DNA of 29,684 nt from Thermoleophilaceae bacterium (GTDB lineage Bacteria > Actinomycetota > Thermoleophilia > Solirubrobacterales > JACPNS01). The stretch lies in assembly GCA_016463365.1 (NCBI GenBank), contig JAEMRJ010000016.1, positions 633 to 30,316 on the forward strand, given 5' to 3'. The notes under the pieces are model-generated. The model was not told where the DNA came from. It saw nothing but the letters and a program-made list of their open reading frames with translations, and did not search any database. The position numbers and the translations under genes were made by a program. Positions 1-7,853 of the stretch are shown piece by piece. Positions within the stretch are counted from its first letter, which is position 1, and each line of letters starts with the position of its first letter.

Positions 1-587
1 CTTTCCGCGAACTGCGACCGACATTCGCCGCGCTGGAGAATCTTTCCGACAAGTCGGACCCGATCGGCAAGAACGGCGGCGACGGTCTTGCCGAGCTGTT
101 CATCAAACTCAAGCCGTTGGTCGACAACTCCGAGCCGACGCTCGGCTACCTGCGTGAAATGGTCAGCCAGGGCGGCAAGAACAACGACCTGACAGACCTC
201 TTTGCCGGCCAGCCCTCGCTGACCAAGAAGGCCAGGACCGCGTTCCCGAACGCCACGACCGCCATGCAGTCAGGGCAGATCGTTCTGCAGTTCCTGCGCC
301 CGTACACGCCAGAGCTGACCAGCTGGTTCTCGCACTTCGGTCAGATCGCTGCCAACTACGACGCGAACGGTCACTACGTGCGCGTGACCACGCAGTCGGG
401 CGCGTTCAAGCTCAACGGCAGCGGCGAGCTGACGCCGAGCAACGATCAGTCGCTCTCGCAGTACAGCAAGACCGGCACAGCTCGTTGCCCAGGGTCCGCC
501 GCCCAGCCGGCCGGAGACGCTTCCAACCCATTCACCGCCGGCGGAACGCTTGACTGTGACCCCTCGATCCAGATCCCGGGTCCGTAG
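1..587 (+). CDS. MCE family protein, C-terminal part (5' truncated)
   Basis: The reading frame is open from base 3 to the TAG at 585-587, giving about 194 residues with no start in the window. What is visible is the helical tail and C-terminal lobe of an MCE (mammalian cell entry/MlaD-like) protein. The call rests on the five intact MCE genes that follow and on shared C-terminal features: a short NGHYVRV motif (about bases 366-386) and two cysteines (codons at 486 and 555). MCE proteins form periplasmic or cell-wall hexameric channels that carry lipids to or from an ABC permease. As the first of six consecutive mce genes it may be the mceA-position gene; YrbE/MlaE-type permeases would be expected upstream, outside the window. 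The MCE domain itself is not seen in this fragment. Confidence 0.8.
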   Translation, partial: FRELRPTFAALENLSDKSDPIGKNGGDGLAELFIKLKPLVDNSEPTLGYLREMVSQGGKNNDLTDLFAGQPSLTKKARTAFPNATTAMQSGQIVLQFLRPYTPELTSWFSHFGQIAANYDANGHYVRVTTQSGAFKLNGSGELTPSNDQSLSQYSKTGTARCPGSAAQPAGDASNPFTAGGTLDCDPSIQIPGP

Positions 588-590
588 GCG

Positions 591-1979
591 ATGAGCATGC
601 ACAGGCGGACATCAAGAATTCTTGCGGCGGCATCGCCGCGCGGCCTCTCGGTGCGCGCGCGACGCCTCTACGCGCTCGGCGCGATCGTCGCCGCGGCAGC
701 GATCGTCGTGGTTTCTTCGCTCGGAGCCGGCGAAACAGAGGGCTACAAGATCCGCATCGTCTTTGTCAACTCTGCCGGCATCACCAAGGGCGCCAACATC
801 CGCGTGGCCGGAGCAAACGTCGGCAGCATCGAGAGCATCTACGTCGGCAAGAACGGCCTCGCCTCGGTCGTCGTGAATGTCACCGACCCGGCGTTCCAGC
901 GCTTTTACACCGACGCCAAGTGCCGCATCCGCCTGCAGTCGCTGATCGGCGAGAAGTTCATCGACTGTGACCCGGGCTCGCCGACCAAGGAAGAAATCGC
1001 AGTCGACCCGGCCGACGACGAGCGCCGGATTCTCCCGAGCAGCCAGACCGGCTCGCCGGTCGACCCGGACGAGTTGCTGAACGCGATGCGCGAGCCGCAG
1101 CGCGAGCGCTTCCGCGTGATCATCAACGAGCTGGGGGTGACGCTCACTGGACGTGGCCAGGACCTTCAGGACATTCTCGACCGCTTCGACCCGACGTTCC
1201 TGAACGTCAACAAGACTCTCAAGATCCTCGCCCGCGAGAACCGCAACCTCGTGCGCCTGGCCGAGAACGGCGACAAGTCGGTCCAGCAGTTGGCCGACAG
1301 CCGTGAGAGCATCGCCGGACTCTTCAAGAACGCTGACGCTGCCGCGCGCGCAACAAATGCCAAGCAGGCAGAGCTGGCACTGACGCTGCAGCGCCTGCCC
1401 GAGTTCCTTGACGAGCTCGAGCAGACGGCGCCGGTGCTGGAGAACTTCGCCAATCAGGCTGCGCCTGTTGCAGCCTCGACCCGCGCAGCTTCGGCCGATC
1501 TTTCAGAGTTCGTGACAGGAACCGAGGCGTTCGTCGATTCGGCAAATCCGGCGCTCAAGCGCTTCGGCGACACCGCGGACGTGCTGCGCGCCCAGATCCC
1601 GGCCCTCCAGCCGGTCGCCGAGTCGCTCAACGCGATCGGCAAAGAGCGCGGCGCGGTCACAAACCTCAAGCGACTGCTCCAGAGTTTCGAGGGCCAGAAC
1701 GGCTACGCGAACCTGGGCGCACTCGCAGTCGGCCTTGCCGGAGCCGGCAACGGTACCGATGCGTTTGGACACTTCATGAGGTCCATGATCGTTGTTCCGG
1801 GATCGTGCTTCAACTACGTTCAGGAACGCAGCACCGGCTGCTCAGCTGACTTCGGCGATCGCTCCGGCTCGAACTCGGAGCCGGAAGGCAAGTCCTCGCA
1901 GGCCCCGACTGTCTCCAGCTCGTCAGAGCTCGCCACCGACGCCGCAGCGCTTGACTACCTGCTCGGGAGCGATAACTGA
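591..1979 (+). CDS. MCE family protein (second in operon)
   Basis: A 462-residue protein with an N-terminal membrane anchor at about residues 26-46, then an MCE/MlaD domain at about 50-130 (a YKIRIVFVNSAG-type opening and a RVAGANVGSI core), a long helical region (about 165-370) and a Ser-rich C-terminal tail. The family builds the extracytoplasmic lipid-transfer tunnel of Mce ABC systems. It starts with ATG 3 bases after the previous stop; a second ATG two codons later (597) is equally possible and no strong Shine-Dalgarno is seen. Its TGA overlaps the next ATG by one base. Cysteines occur at 406 and 417 in the C-terminal lobe, plus two more inside the MCE domain that its neighbours lack. 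An FGHFMR motif precedes the tail. No lipobox is visible. Confidence 0.9.
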   Translation: MSMHRRTSRILAAASPRGLSVRARRLYALGAIVAAAAIVVVSSLGAGETEGYKIRIVFVNSAGITKGANIRVAGANVGSIESIYVGKNGLASVVVNVTDPAFQRFYTDAKCRIRLQSLIGEKFIDCDPGSPTKEEIAVDPADDERRILPSSQTGSPVDPDELLNAMREPQRERFRVIINELGVTLTGRGQDLQDILDRFDPTFLNVNKTLKILARENRNLVRLAENGDKSVQQLADSRESIAGLFKNADAAARATNAKQAELALTLQRLPEFLDELEQTAPVLENFANQAAPVAASTRAASADLSEFVTGTEAFVDSANPALKRFGDTADVLRAQIPALQPVAESLNAIGKERGAVTNLKRLLQSFEGQNGYANLGALAVGLAGAGNGTDAFGHFMRSMIVVPGSCFNYVQERSTGCSADFGDRSGSNSEPEGKSSQAPTVSSSSELATDAAALDYLLGSDN

Positions 1980-3466
1980 TGCGCCGGCAAGGTGTCGCAG
2001 ACAACCCGGTGCTGGTCGGAGCCGGCGCAATCCTCGTGATGCTCGTGATGATTCTGCTGAGCTACAACGCGACGACCGGCCTGCCGTTCGTGCCGACCTA
2101 CGACATCACTGCCGAGGTTCCCAACGGCGCGGCGCTGGTCAAGGGCAACGAAGTGCGCATCGGCGGCGCGCGCGTGGGCATCGTGACCTCGATCACGCCG
2201 GTCAATGAAGAGGTCGACGGCAAGACCAGCTACCACGCGAAGATCGCCCTCAAGCTCGACAAGAACATCGGCCCGATTCCCGAAAACTCCGAAGTCGAGG
2301 TCCGCCCGAAGTCAACGATCGGTCTGAAATACGTCGAGCTGACACTGGGCGACTCGCCCGAGACGATCGCCAACGGCGGAAATCTCCCGCTCAGTCAGGC
2401 CACGGTGGCGGTTGAATTCGAGGACTTGCTGAACACCTTTGACAAGCGCGTCCGCGAGGGCAACAAGCGCTCGCTCCAGGAGTTCGGCGACGCGTTCGCC
2501 GGTCGCGGCGCCGACCTGAACGTCGCCTTCGGCGAGCTCGTGCCGTTGTTTGAAAACCTTGAACCGGTTGCCCGCACAGTCTCGGATCCCGCCGCAAGAC
2601 TCGGCGATTTCATCGTCGCCCTGGCGACCACGGTGGATGCCACGGCCGCGGCCGGCGATCAGTTCGGCGAAGTGTTTGTCAATGCAGATCGCACCTTTGC
2701 CGCGTTTGCTGCGGCATCGACGGGCATTCAGGAGAGCCTTGATGAGTCTCCTTCGACGCTTGCCGTGCTGACAGAGAACTTCCCCGCCCAGCGCCAGTAC
2801 CTGCGTCAGCTGACGGTGCTGGTCGAGAAGTTCCAGCCGGGCGCCCCCTATCTGCCTGAGGTCTCCGGAAACCTCGCAGAGATCACGCGAAACGGCCCGA
2901 GCGCCTTCGACAAGCTCTACCGCACGACGCCGGCCTTCGACAGGACCTTCACCAAGCTCGGGCAGTTCGCCGCCGACGAGCAGGTGCGCCTCGGCCTGAA
3001 CGGCCTGACCAACTTTGTGCAGACGATCAACCAGCCGCTGAAATACATCACCCCTTCGCAGACGAAATGCAATTACTGGGGTCTGCTCGCGCGCAACCTG
3101 GCCTCGGCCACTTCCACGCGCAACAACGGCGATTCGTTCCTCCGATTCGGCGTTGTCACCGGCTGGACCAACCCGACACCGCGTCAGAACGCAGAAGTCG
3201 GCCCCGGCAACGCCCCGCCCGCGATCGACAACGTGATCGGTCCGAACGACGACCGGTCAAACCGCCAGCAGTCCAACGCCTACCCGACAACCGGGCAGAA
3301 CAACGTCTGCGGCGCCGGCAACGAAGTCACCAAGGGCAAGAACACCAACACCGGAACCCCGAAGCTTCCGAAGTCGGTCACGCTGACTCAACCGGGCGGG
3401 ATCAAGTCCGGCGACACGACCGAGGACACAGAGTCGGTCGGAACGGACAAGGTGCGGACAAAATGA
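1979..3466 (+). CDS. MCE family protein (third in operon)
   Basis: A 495-residue protein with one transmembrane segment at about residues 11-30, an MCE domain at about 35-120 (YDITAEVPNG, VRIGGARVG, ELTLGDSP), a long alpha-helical central region and an Asn/Thr/Gly-rich C-terminal tail ending in charged residues. It would be a subunit of the same hetero-oligomeric lipid-transfer assembly. The ATG overlaps the preceding TGA by one base, and GGGAG at 1965-1969 sits 9 bases upstream, so both coupling and a ribosome site support this start. It has only two cysteines, at 364 and 444, both in the C-terminal lobe, with a SFLRFG motif between them, as in the other Mce proteins of the cluster. Confidence 0.9.
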   Translation: MRRQGVADNPVLVGAGAILVMLVMILLSYNATTGLPFVPTYDITAEVPNGAALVKGNEVRIGGARVGIVTSITPVNEEVDGKTSYHAKIALKLDKNIGPIPENSEVEVRPKSTIGLKYVELTLGDSPETIANGGNLPLSQATVAVEFEDLLNTFDKRVREGNKRSLQEFGDAFAGRGADLNVAFGELVPLFENLEPVARTVSDPAARLGDFIVALATTVDATAAAGDQFGEVFVNADRTFAAFAAASTGIQESLDESPSTLAVLTENFPAQRQYLRQLTVLVEKFQPGAPYLPEVSGNLAEITRNGPSAFDKLYRTTPAFDRTFTKLGQFAADEQVRLGLNGLTNFVQTINQPLKYITPSQTKCNYWGLLARNLASATSTRNNGDSFLRFGVVTGWTNPTPRQNAEVGPGNAPPAIDNVIGPNDDRSNRQQSNAYPTTGQNNVCGAGNEVTKGKNTNTGTPKLPKSVTLTQPGGIKSGDTTEDTESVGTDKVRTK

Positions 3467-4899
3467 CCCTGCACCACGGATCAAACACCGGAATGTCGCT
3501 GCGCAAGGCGGGCCTGATCGGGATCATCGTGCTCTCGGTGCTCGTCTATTTCGCGTTTTCGAAGGACATCCCGTTCACCGGTGGCTACGAGGTCAACGCC
3601 TACTTCAACAACGCCGCAAACATTCAGCCCAAGGCCCAGGTACGCGTCGCCGGAGTGAAGGTCGGGACGGTCGCAAGGGTCGAGCGCGGCGACGGCGCCA
3701 CGACCAAGGTCGTGATGACGATCGACAAAAAGGCCCTTCCGATCCGTCAGGACGCGGCGGCGCGGATCCGTTTCCGCATCTTCCTTGAGGGCAACCCGTT
3801 CGTCGACCTGCAGCCCGGCACCCCCGGCTCGCCCGAGATCAAGTCCGGCGGATCCATCCCGGTGGCGCAGACGGCCGGCCCGGTTCAGCTTGACCAGGTC
3901 CTCAGCTCGGTCAACAGCGACGCACGCGAGGGCCTCGAGAACGTCTTCACCGAAATCGGAACCGCTCTGAACACCGTGGGCACCCCCGAAGAGAACAAGA
4001 CCCAGGAAGACGAAGTCAAGCGGCTGACTGGCGCCGAGGCCTTGAACCGCGCATTTCGTTACGGCCCGGACGGATTCAAGGGCGGAGCACGAGTATTCGA
4101 CGCGCTGATCGGATCAAGCGAAGACGACCAGCTCACGATCCTGCGCGGATTCCGCGACTTCAACAGCGCGATCAACGATCGTGAAACGCAGATCGTTCCG
4201 TTGATCGCCGACTTCGCCACCACGATGGGCGCATTCGCCGACGACGAGGTCGCCCTGGCCGCAGCCACCAAGCAGTTCTCGCGACTGGCCTATGAGTCCG
4301 AGCCGACCCTCCGCGAGCTCAACCTGCTGCTGCCTGAGCTGACACGTTGGTCCAACACGATCGCCCCGAAGCTGAAGGAGATCCCCGAGACCGTGCGCGC
4401 TGCCTATCCGTGGATCGAGCAGACCAACCTGCTCCTGGGCGAAGACGAGCTGGGCGGCACCGCGCCGCTCGCCCAGTCGACCGTGGAGGACTTCGCCAAA
4501 GCCCAGGCCTCGGCTCAGGACCTGCTTCCCGAGCTCGACAACATCTCGCGATGCTGGAACAAGATCTGGTTCCCGACGCTCAACACCGTGGTTCCTGACG
4601 GAGCCAACACCTCCGGCAAGCAGAACTACAAAGAGTTCTGGTACTCGCTGGTCGGTTGGAACGGCGCAACGCAGAACTTCACGGGCGCTGGTTCCTATCT
4701 GCGCCTGACATCCGGCTCGGCCGCTGAAATCCAGAGCCCGATGGGTGATCCCAACCGCGTCATCTACGGCAACTCCGCGCTGCCGCAGACGGGCAGAAGC
4801 CCGCTGGTACCGGGCACCAACCCCGGCGTTCAGACGAAGGTCTCCTGCTACAAGAACACGCCGCCGAACCTCGCACCGACAAAGGGGAGCACCCCGTGA
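3463..4899 (+). CDS. MCE family protein (fourth in operon)
   Basis: A 478-residue protein starting at the ATG that shares an ATGA with the previous stop. The frame is open much further upstream, but that stretch lies inside the preceding gene. A transmembrane segment at about residues 14-32 is followed by an MCE domain at about 35-125 (YEVNAYFNNAANI, RVAGVKVGTV, FVDLQPGTPG), a helical region to about 350 and a Trp/Tyr-rich C-terminal lobe. Its only two cysteines are 364 and 462. A GSYLRL motif matches the GHYxR-like motif of its neighbours. The role is as for the other Mce subunits: an envelope lipid conduit coupled to an ABC permease encoded elsewhere. Confidence 0.9.
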   Translation: MTLHHGSNTGMSLRKAGLIGIIVLSVLVYFAFSKDIPFTGGYEVNAYFNNAANIQPKAQVRVAGVKVGTVARVERGDGATTKVVMTIDKKALPIRQDAAARIRFRIFLEGNPFVDLQPGTPGSPEIKSGGSIPVAQTAGPVQLDQVLSSVNSDAREGLENVFTEIGTALNTVGTPEENKTQEDEVKRLTGAEALNRAFRYGPDGFKGGARVFDALIGSSEDDQLTILRGFRDFNSAINDRETQIVPLIADFATTMGAFADDEVALAAATKQFSRLAYESEPTLRELNLLLPELTRWSNTIAPKLKEIPETVRAAYPWIEQTNLLLGEDELGGTAPLAQSTVEDFAKAQASAQDLLPELDNISRCWNKIWFPTLNTVVPDGANTSGKQNYKEFWYSLVGWNGATQNFTGAGSYLRLTSGSAAEIQSPMGDPNRVIYGNSALPQTGRSPLVPGTNPGVQTKVSCYKNTPPNLAPTKGSTP

Positions 4900-6227
4900 T
4901 GCACGGACTCAAAAAGTCTCTGCAGCGCTACGGCGTGCACCTCGCGGCGATCGTAATGCTGGTGGTTGTCTCGCTCGGCGTGGCCGGCTACATCCTGTCT
5001 CACCAGCGTCTTTACCTGCCGGCCTGGGTGCCGGTGGTCGGATCCGACTTCTATGTCGTGAACGCGCAGTTCTCCAGCGCGCAGGCAGTCACGCCCGGTC
5101 AGGGCCAGACGGTCAACATCGCCGGCGTCTCTGTCGGCGAGATCGGCAATGTGACGCTCAAGGACGGCGCCGCGAACGTCGAACTGAAGATCCGCCGCGC
5201 GCACGCCCCGATCTACAAGGACACGCAGATGTTGCTGAAGCCGAGGACTCCGCTCTCGGACATGTACATCGCGATGACGCCCGGTACGCCAGCTGCGGGC
5301 GAGGTCGAAGAGGGCGGAACGGTCCCGCTTTCAAACACCAAGCCGACGGTCAACTTCGACGAGTTCCTGTCGGTGCTGGACTCGGACACGCGCGACTACC
5401 TCCAGAACCTCTTGACGGCTGCTGGTCAGGGCCTTGACGGCCAGGCGGCCAATCTGCGGCAGGGCCTCAAGCGCTTCCCGACGACCGGCAAGTACGGCAC
5501 CCAGATCGTCAAGGAACTGCAAAAGCGGCGCAAGAACATCAAGCGCGCGATCACCAATCTCGCGCTGCTGGCCGAGACCCTCGGCGAGAACTCGAAGGTC
5601 TTCGCTTCACTGATCGATTCTTCAAGCGTGACCTTCCGTACCTGGGCCAGTCAGCAGGAATCGATCCGGCAGATCGTCCAGAAGGCCCCGGGGGCGTTCG
5701 GCAAGACTGCAGACGCCGTGGAAGCCTCTGAGCCGGTGATCGCCGACACTGCGGTCGCGTTCAAGAACCTGCAGCCGCTGGCCGACGACCTGGGCGTCTC
5801 GCTTGAAAGCCTGCGCCCGTTCTTCCGCGACCAGACGACCGTCACCCGCGACCAGCTGCGCCCGCTGGCGCGCGATTCGCAGCCGTTGCTTGAGCAGCTG
5901 AGCCCTGCAGCCAAGGCGTTCACAAAGCTGACGCCGGACGGCGCGGCAGCCACGAAGTCCTTCAACAACCTGCTCAACATCGTCGGCTACAACCCGAAGG
6001 GCTCTGAAGAGGGCTACCTCTACTGGCTGTCCTGGTTCAACCACATCTCGTCTTCGAGCTTCAACCGCGCCGATGCCAACGGCGTCCTCGGATCGGGCGC
6101 GCTCGTGGGCAGCGACTGTGACTTCGGCGTCGCCACCGGCGCGAAGAACGGCGCGGGCGGCAACCCGATGCTGAGCCTGACGCTCGGCCTGGCAAACCTC
6201 CCGGCCGGAGGGAGCTGCAGGCAATGA
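4896..6227 (+). CDS. MCE family protein (fifth in operon)
   Basis: A 443-residue protein if it starts at the GTG of 4896 (GTGA overlap with the preceding stop). The ATG at 4899 is an equally good start: GGGGAG at 4884-4889 lies 6 bases from the GTG and 9 from the ATG. A membrane anchor at about residues 14-33 is followed by an MCE domain at about 50-145 (FYVVNAQFSSA, VNIAGVSVGEI, MYIAMTPGTP), a long helical central region and a C-terminal lobe. The only cysteines are 408 and 441, the latter two residues before the end. In mycobacterial mce operons the fifth gene is often the lipoprotein; here no lipobox cysteine follows the hydrophobic segment. Confidence 0.9.
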   Translation: MMHGLKKSLQRYGVHLAAIVMLVVVSLGVAGYILSHQRLYLPAWVPVVGSDFYVVNAQFSSAQAVTPGQGQTVNIAGVSVGEIGNVTLKDGAANVELKIRRAHAPIYKDTQMLLKPRTPLSDMYIAMTPGTPAAGEVEEGGTVPLSNTKPTVNFDEFLSVLDSDTRDYLQNLLTAAGQGLDGQAANLRQGLKRFPTTGKYGTQIVKELQKRRKNIKRAITNLALLAETLGENSKVFASLIDSSSVTFRTWASQQESIRQIVQKAPGAFGKTADAVEASEPVIADTAVAFKNLQPLADDLGVSLESLRPFFRDQTTVTRDQLRPLARDSQPLLEQLSPAAKAFTKLTPDGAAATKSFNNLLNIVGYNPKGSEEGYLYWLSWFNHISSSSFNRADANGVLGSGALVGSDCDFGVATGAKNGAGGNPMLSLTLGLANLPAGGSCRQ

Positions 6228-7816
6228 TCAAGCGCGCCCCCAGCCCAGCACAGCTGATTTCGATGATCGCCTTCGCGTTCACGTGTTTCGCGCTGATCCT
6301 GTTTCTCTGGGTCTCCTTCGGTGGACCGATTCCGCTCAAGCCTCAGGGCTACCGGGTGAACGTCACCTTCACCGAGGCCGTCCAGCTGGCCGTCGAAGCC
6401 GACGTCCGCATCTCTGGCGTCCCGGTCGGAAAGGTCAAGGCGGTCGAACCCGAGCGCGGCCGCACCGGCGCAACGCTCGAGATCGACTCGCGCTACGCGC
6501 CGCTGCCCGACGACGTGAAGGCGATCCTCCGCAGCAAGACGCTGCTGGGCGAGACTTTCGTCGAGCTCACACCGGGCACCAAAGGCACGCCCACGATCCC
6601 GGAAAACGGCGCGATCCCTGCCTCTCAGGTGTCAAATCAGGTTCAGCTCGACGAAGTGATCCGGATCTTCGACCCGGCCACGCGCGCAGCGTTCGGCGAC
6701 TGGCTGATCGGGCAGTCGGACGCGGTCAAGGGACGCGGCGACCTGCTCAACCAGGCATTCGGCGTGCTTCCGATGTTCTTCACCGACGCCAACAGCCTGA
6801 TCGAGGTCCTGCACCGTCAGGACAAGGCGCTCTCGCGACTGTTTGCCAACACCGCAGACATCTTCGAGGCGATCAACAGCCGCCCCGGCCAGTTGACCCA
6901 GCTGATTCTGGCGTCAAACCGGCTCCTGCGCGTCACCGCCAACCGCAGCCAGCAGCTGATCGAGACCTTCAACGAATTCCCGCAGTTCCTTCGCGAGACG
7001 CGGCAGACGATCGATCAGTTCGAGGAGTTCGCCGACGGCACGCAGGCGCTGATCGCCAACTCCAGCGAATTCGCCGACGCGTCCTCGCCGATCATGAAGA
7101 AGTCGGTCCAGGTCTCCAACGACGCCCGCCTGCTCGTCAACAGCCTCGAACCGATGCTCGACAAGGCCGATGCCGGTCTGCCGGCAACCGATGAGTTCCT
7201 CGACCTCGCCAAGCCGTCGCTCGCGCAGCTTGACCCGTTCCTGGCCAACCTCAATCCCGTCCTGCAGTTCGTCGGTGAGTACCAGCGCGAACTCACGGCG
7301 TTCGCCGCCAACGATGCCGCCGCATCCCAGGCCCAGTTGACCAACGCCGACCCGAGCATCGGACGGACCAACTGGGGCCACTACCTGCGTGCTTTCGTCC
7401 AGTTCACGCCTGACAACCTTGCCTACTACCCGAACAAGACCACCAAGACCCGCTCCAACGCGTATCCGGTTCCTGGTTGGTATGACCGGCTCGCCAGCGG
7501 CCTGCAGGTGTTTGACAGTGGCGCCTGCGGCACGATTGCCGTTCCCGCCCTTGATCCCGACGACACGCTCTATCCGACGACTCCGATCAACCTGCAGAGC
7601 TTGCTGCCGTTGATCAACTCAATCATCTACGCCGGCGAGTCGACGCCCAACCCGAGCGGCACCACGCCGCCGGCCGTTGCCGCAAACCTCGCCCAGAGTC
7701 CCAACAACGCTGCAAACCTGCCGGCTCCCAATTGCGAGCAGCAGGGCACCAGGTCCTTCCAGGGTCAATCGCTCCAGTTCCCGCAGGTAAACGAATCCTC
7801 GAACGCGAAACCCTAG
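6224..7816 (+). CDS. MCE family protein (sixth in operon)
   Basis: A 530-residue protein, the longest Mce subunit here. The start shares ATGA with the previous stop and has a GGAGGGAG ribosome site at 6207-6214. A transmembrane segment lies at about residues 10-32, the MCE domain at about 40-130 (YRVNVTFTEAVQL, DVRISGVPVGKV, FVELTPGTKG), then an extended helical part to about 380 and an Asn/Pro-rich tail. Cysteines 435 and 504 are in the C-terminal lobe and a GHYLRAF motif is present. It ends the run of six mce genes. A small 5-bp hairpin (7815-7827, AGGCC/GGCCT) overlaps the stop codon without a U-tract and might tune read-through into the transporter gene downstream. Confidence 0.9.
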   Translation: MIKRAPSPAQLISMIAFAFTCFALILFLWVSFGGPIPLKPQGYRVNVTFTEAVQLAVEADVRISGVPVGKVKAVEPERGRTGATLEIDSRYAPLPDDVKAILRSKTLLGETFVELTPGTKGTPTIPENGAIPASQVSNQVQLDEVIRIFDPATRAAFGDWLIGQSDAVKGRGDLLNQAFGVLPMFFTDANSLIEVLHRQDKALSRLFANTADIFEAINSRPGQLTQLILASNRLLRVTANRSQQLIETFNEFPQFLRETRQTIDQFEEFADGTQALIANSSEFADASSPIMKKSVQVSNDARLLVNSLEPMLDKADAGLPATDEFLDLAKPSLAQLDPFLANLNPVLQFVGEYQRELTAFAANDAAASQAQLTNADPSIGRTNWGHYLRAFVQFTPDNLAYYPNKTTKTRSNAYPVPGWYDRLASGLQVFDSGACGTIAVPALDPDDTLYPTTPINLQSLLPLINSIIYAGESTPNPSGTTPPAVAANLAQSPNNAANLPAPNCEQQGTRSFQGQSLQFPQVNESSNAKP

Positions 7817-7853
7817 GCCGACGGCCTGAAAAACCGGCACGATTGCAGACGCC

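Noticed and set aside
5622..6224. 200-residue minus-strand frame in the fifth mce gene
   Set aside because: It lies entirely within a convincing Mce coding sequence and has low-complexity composition.
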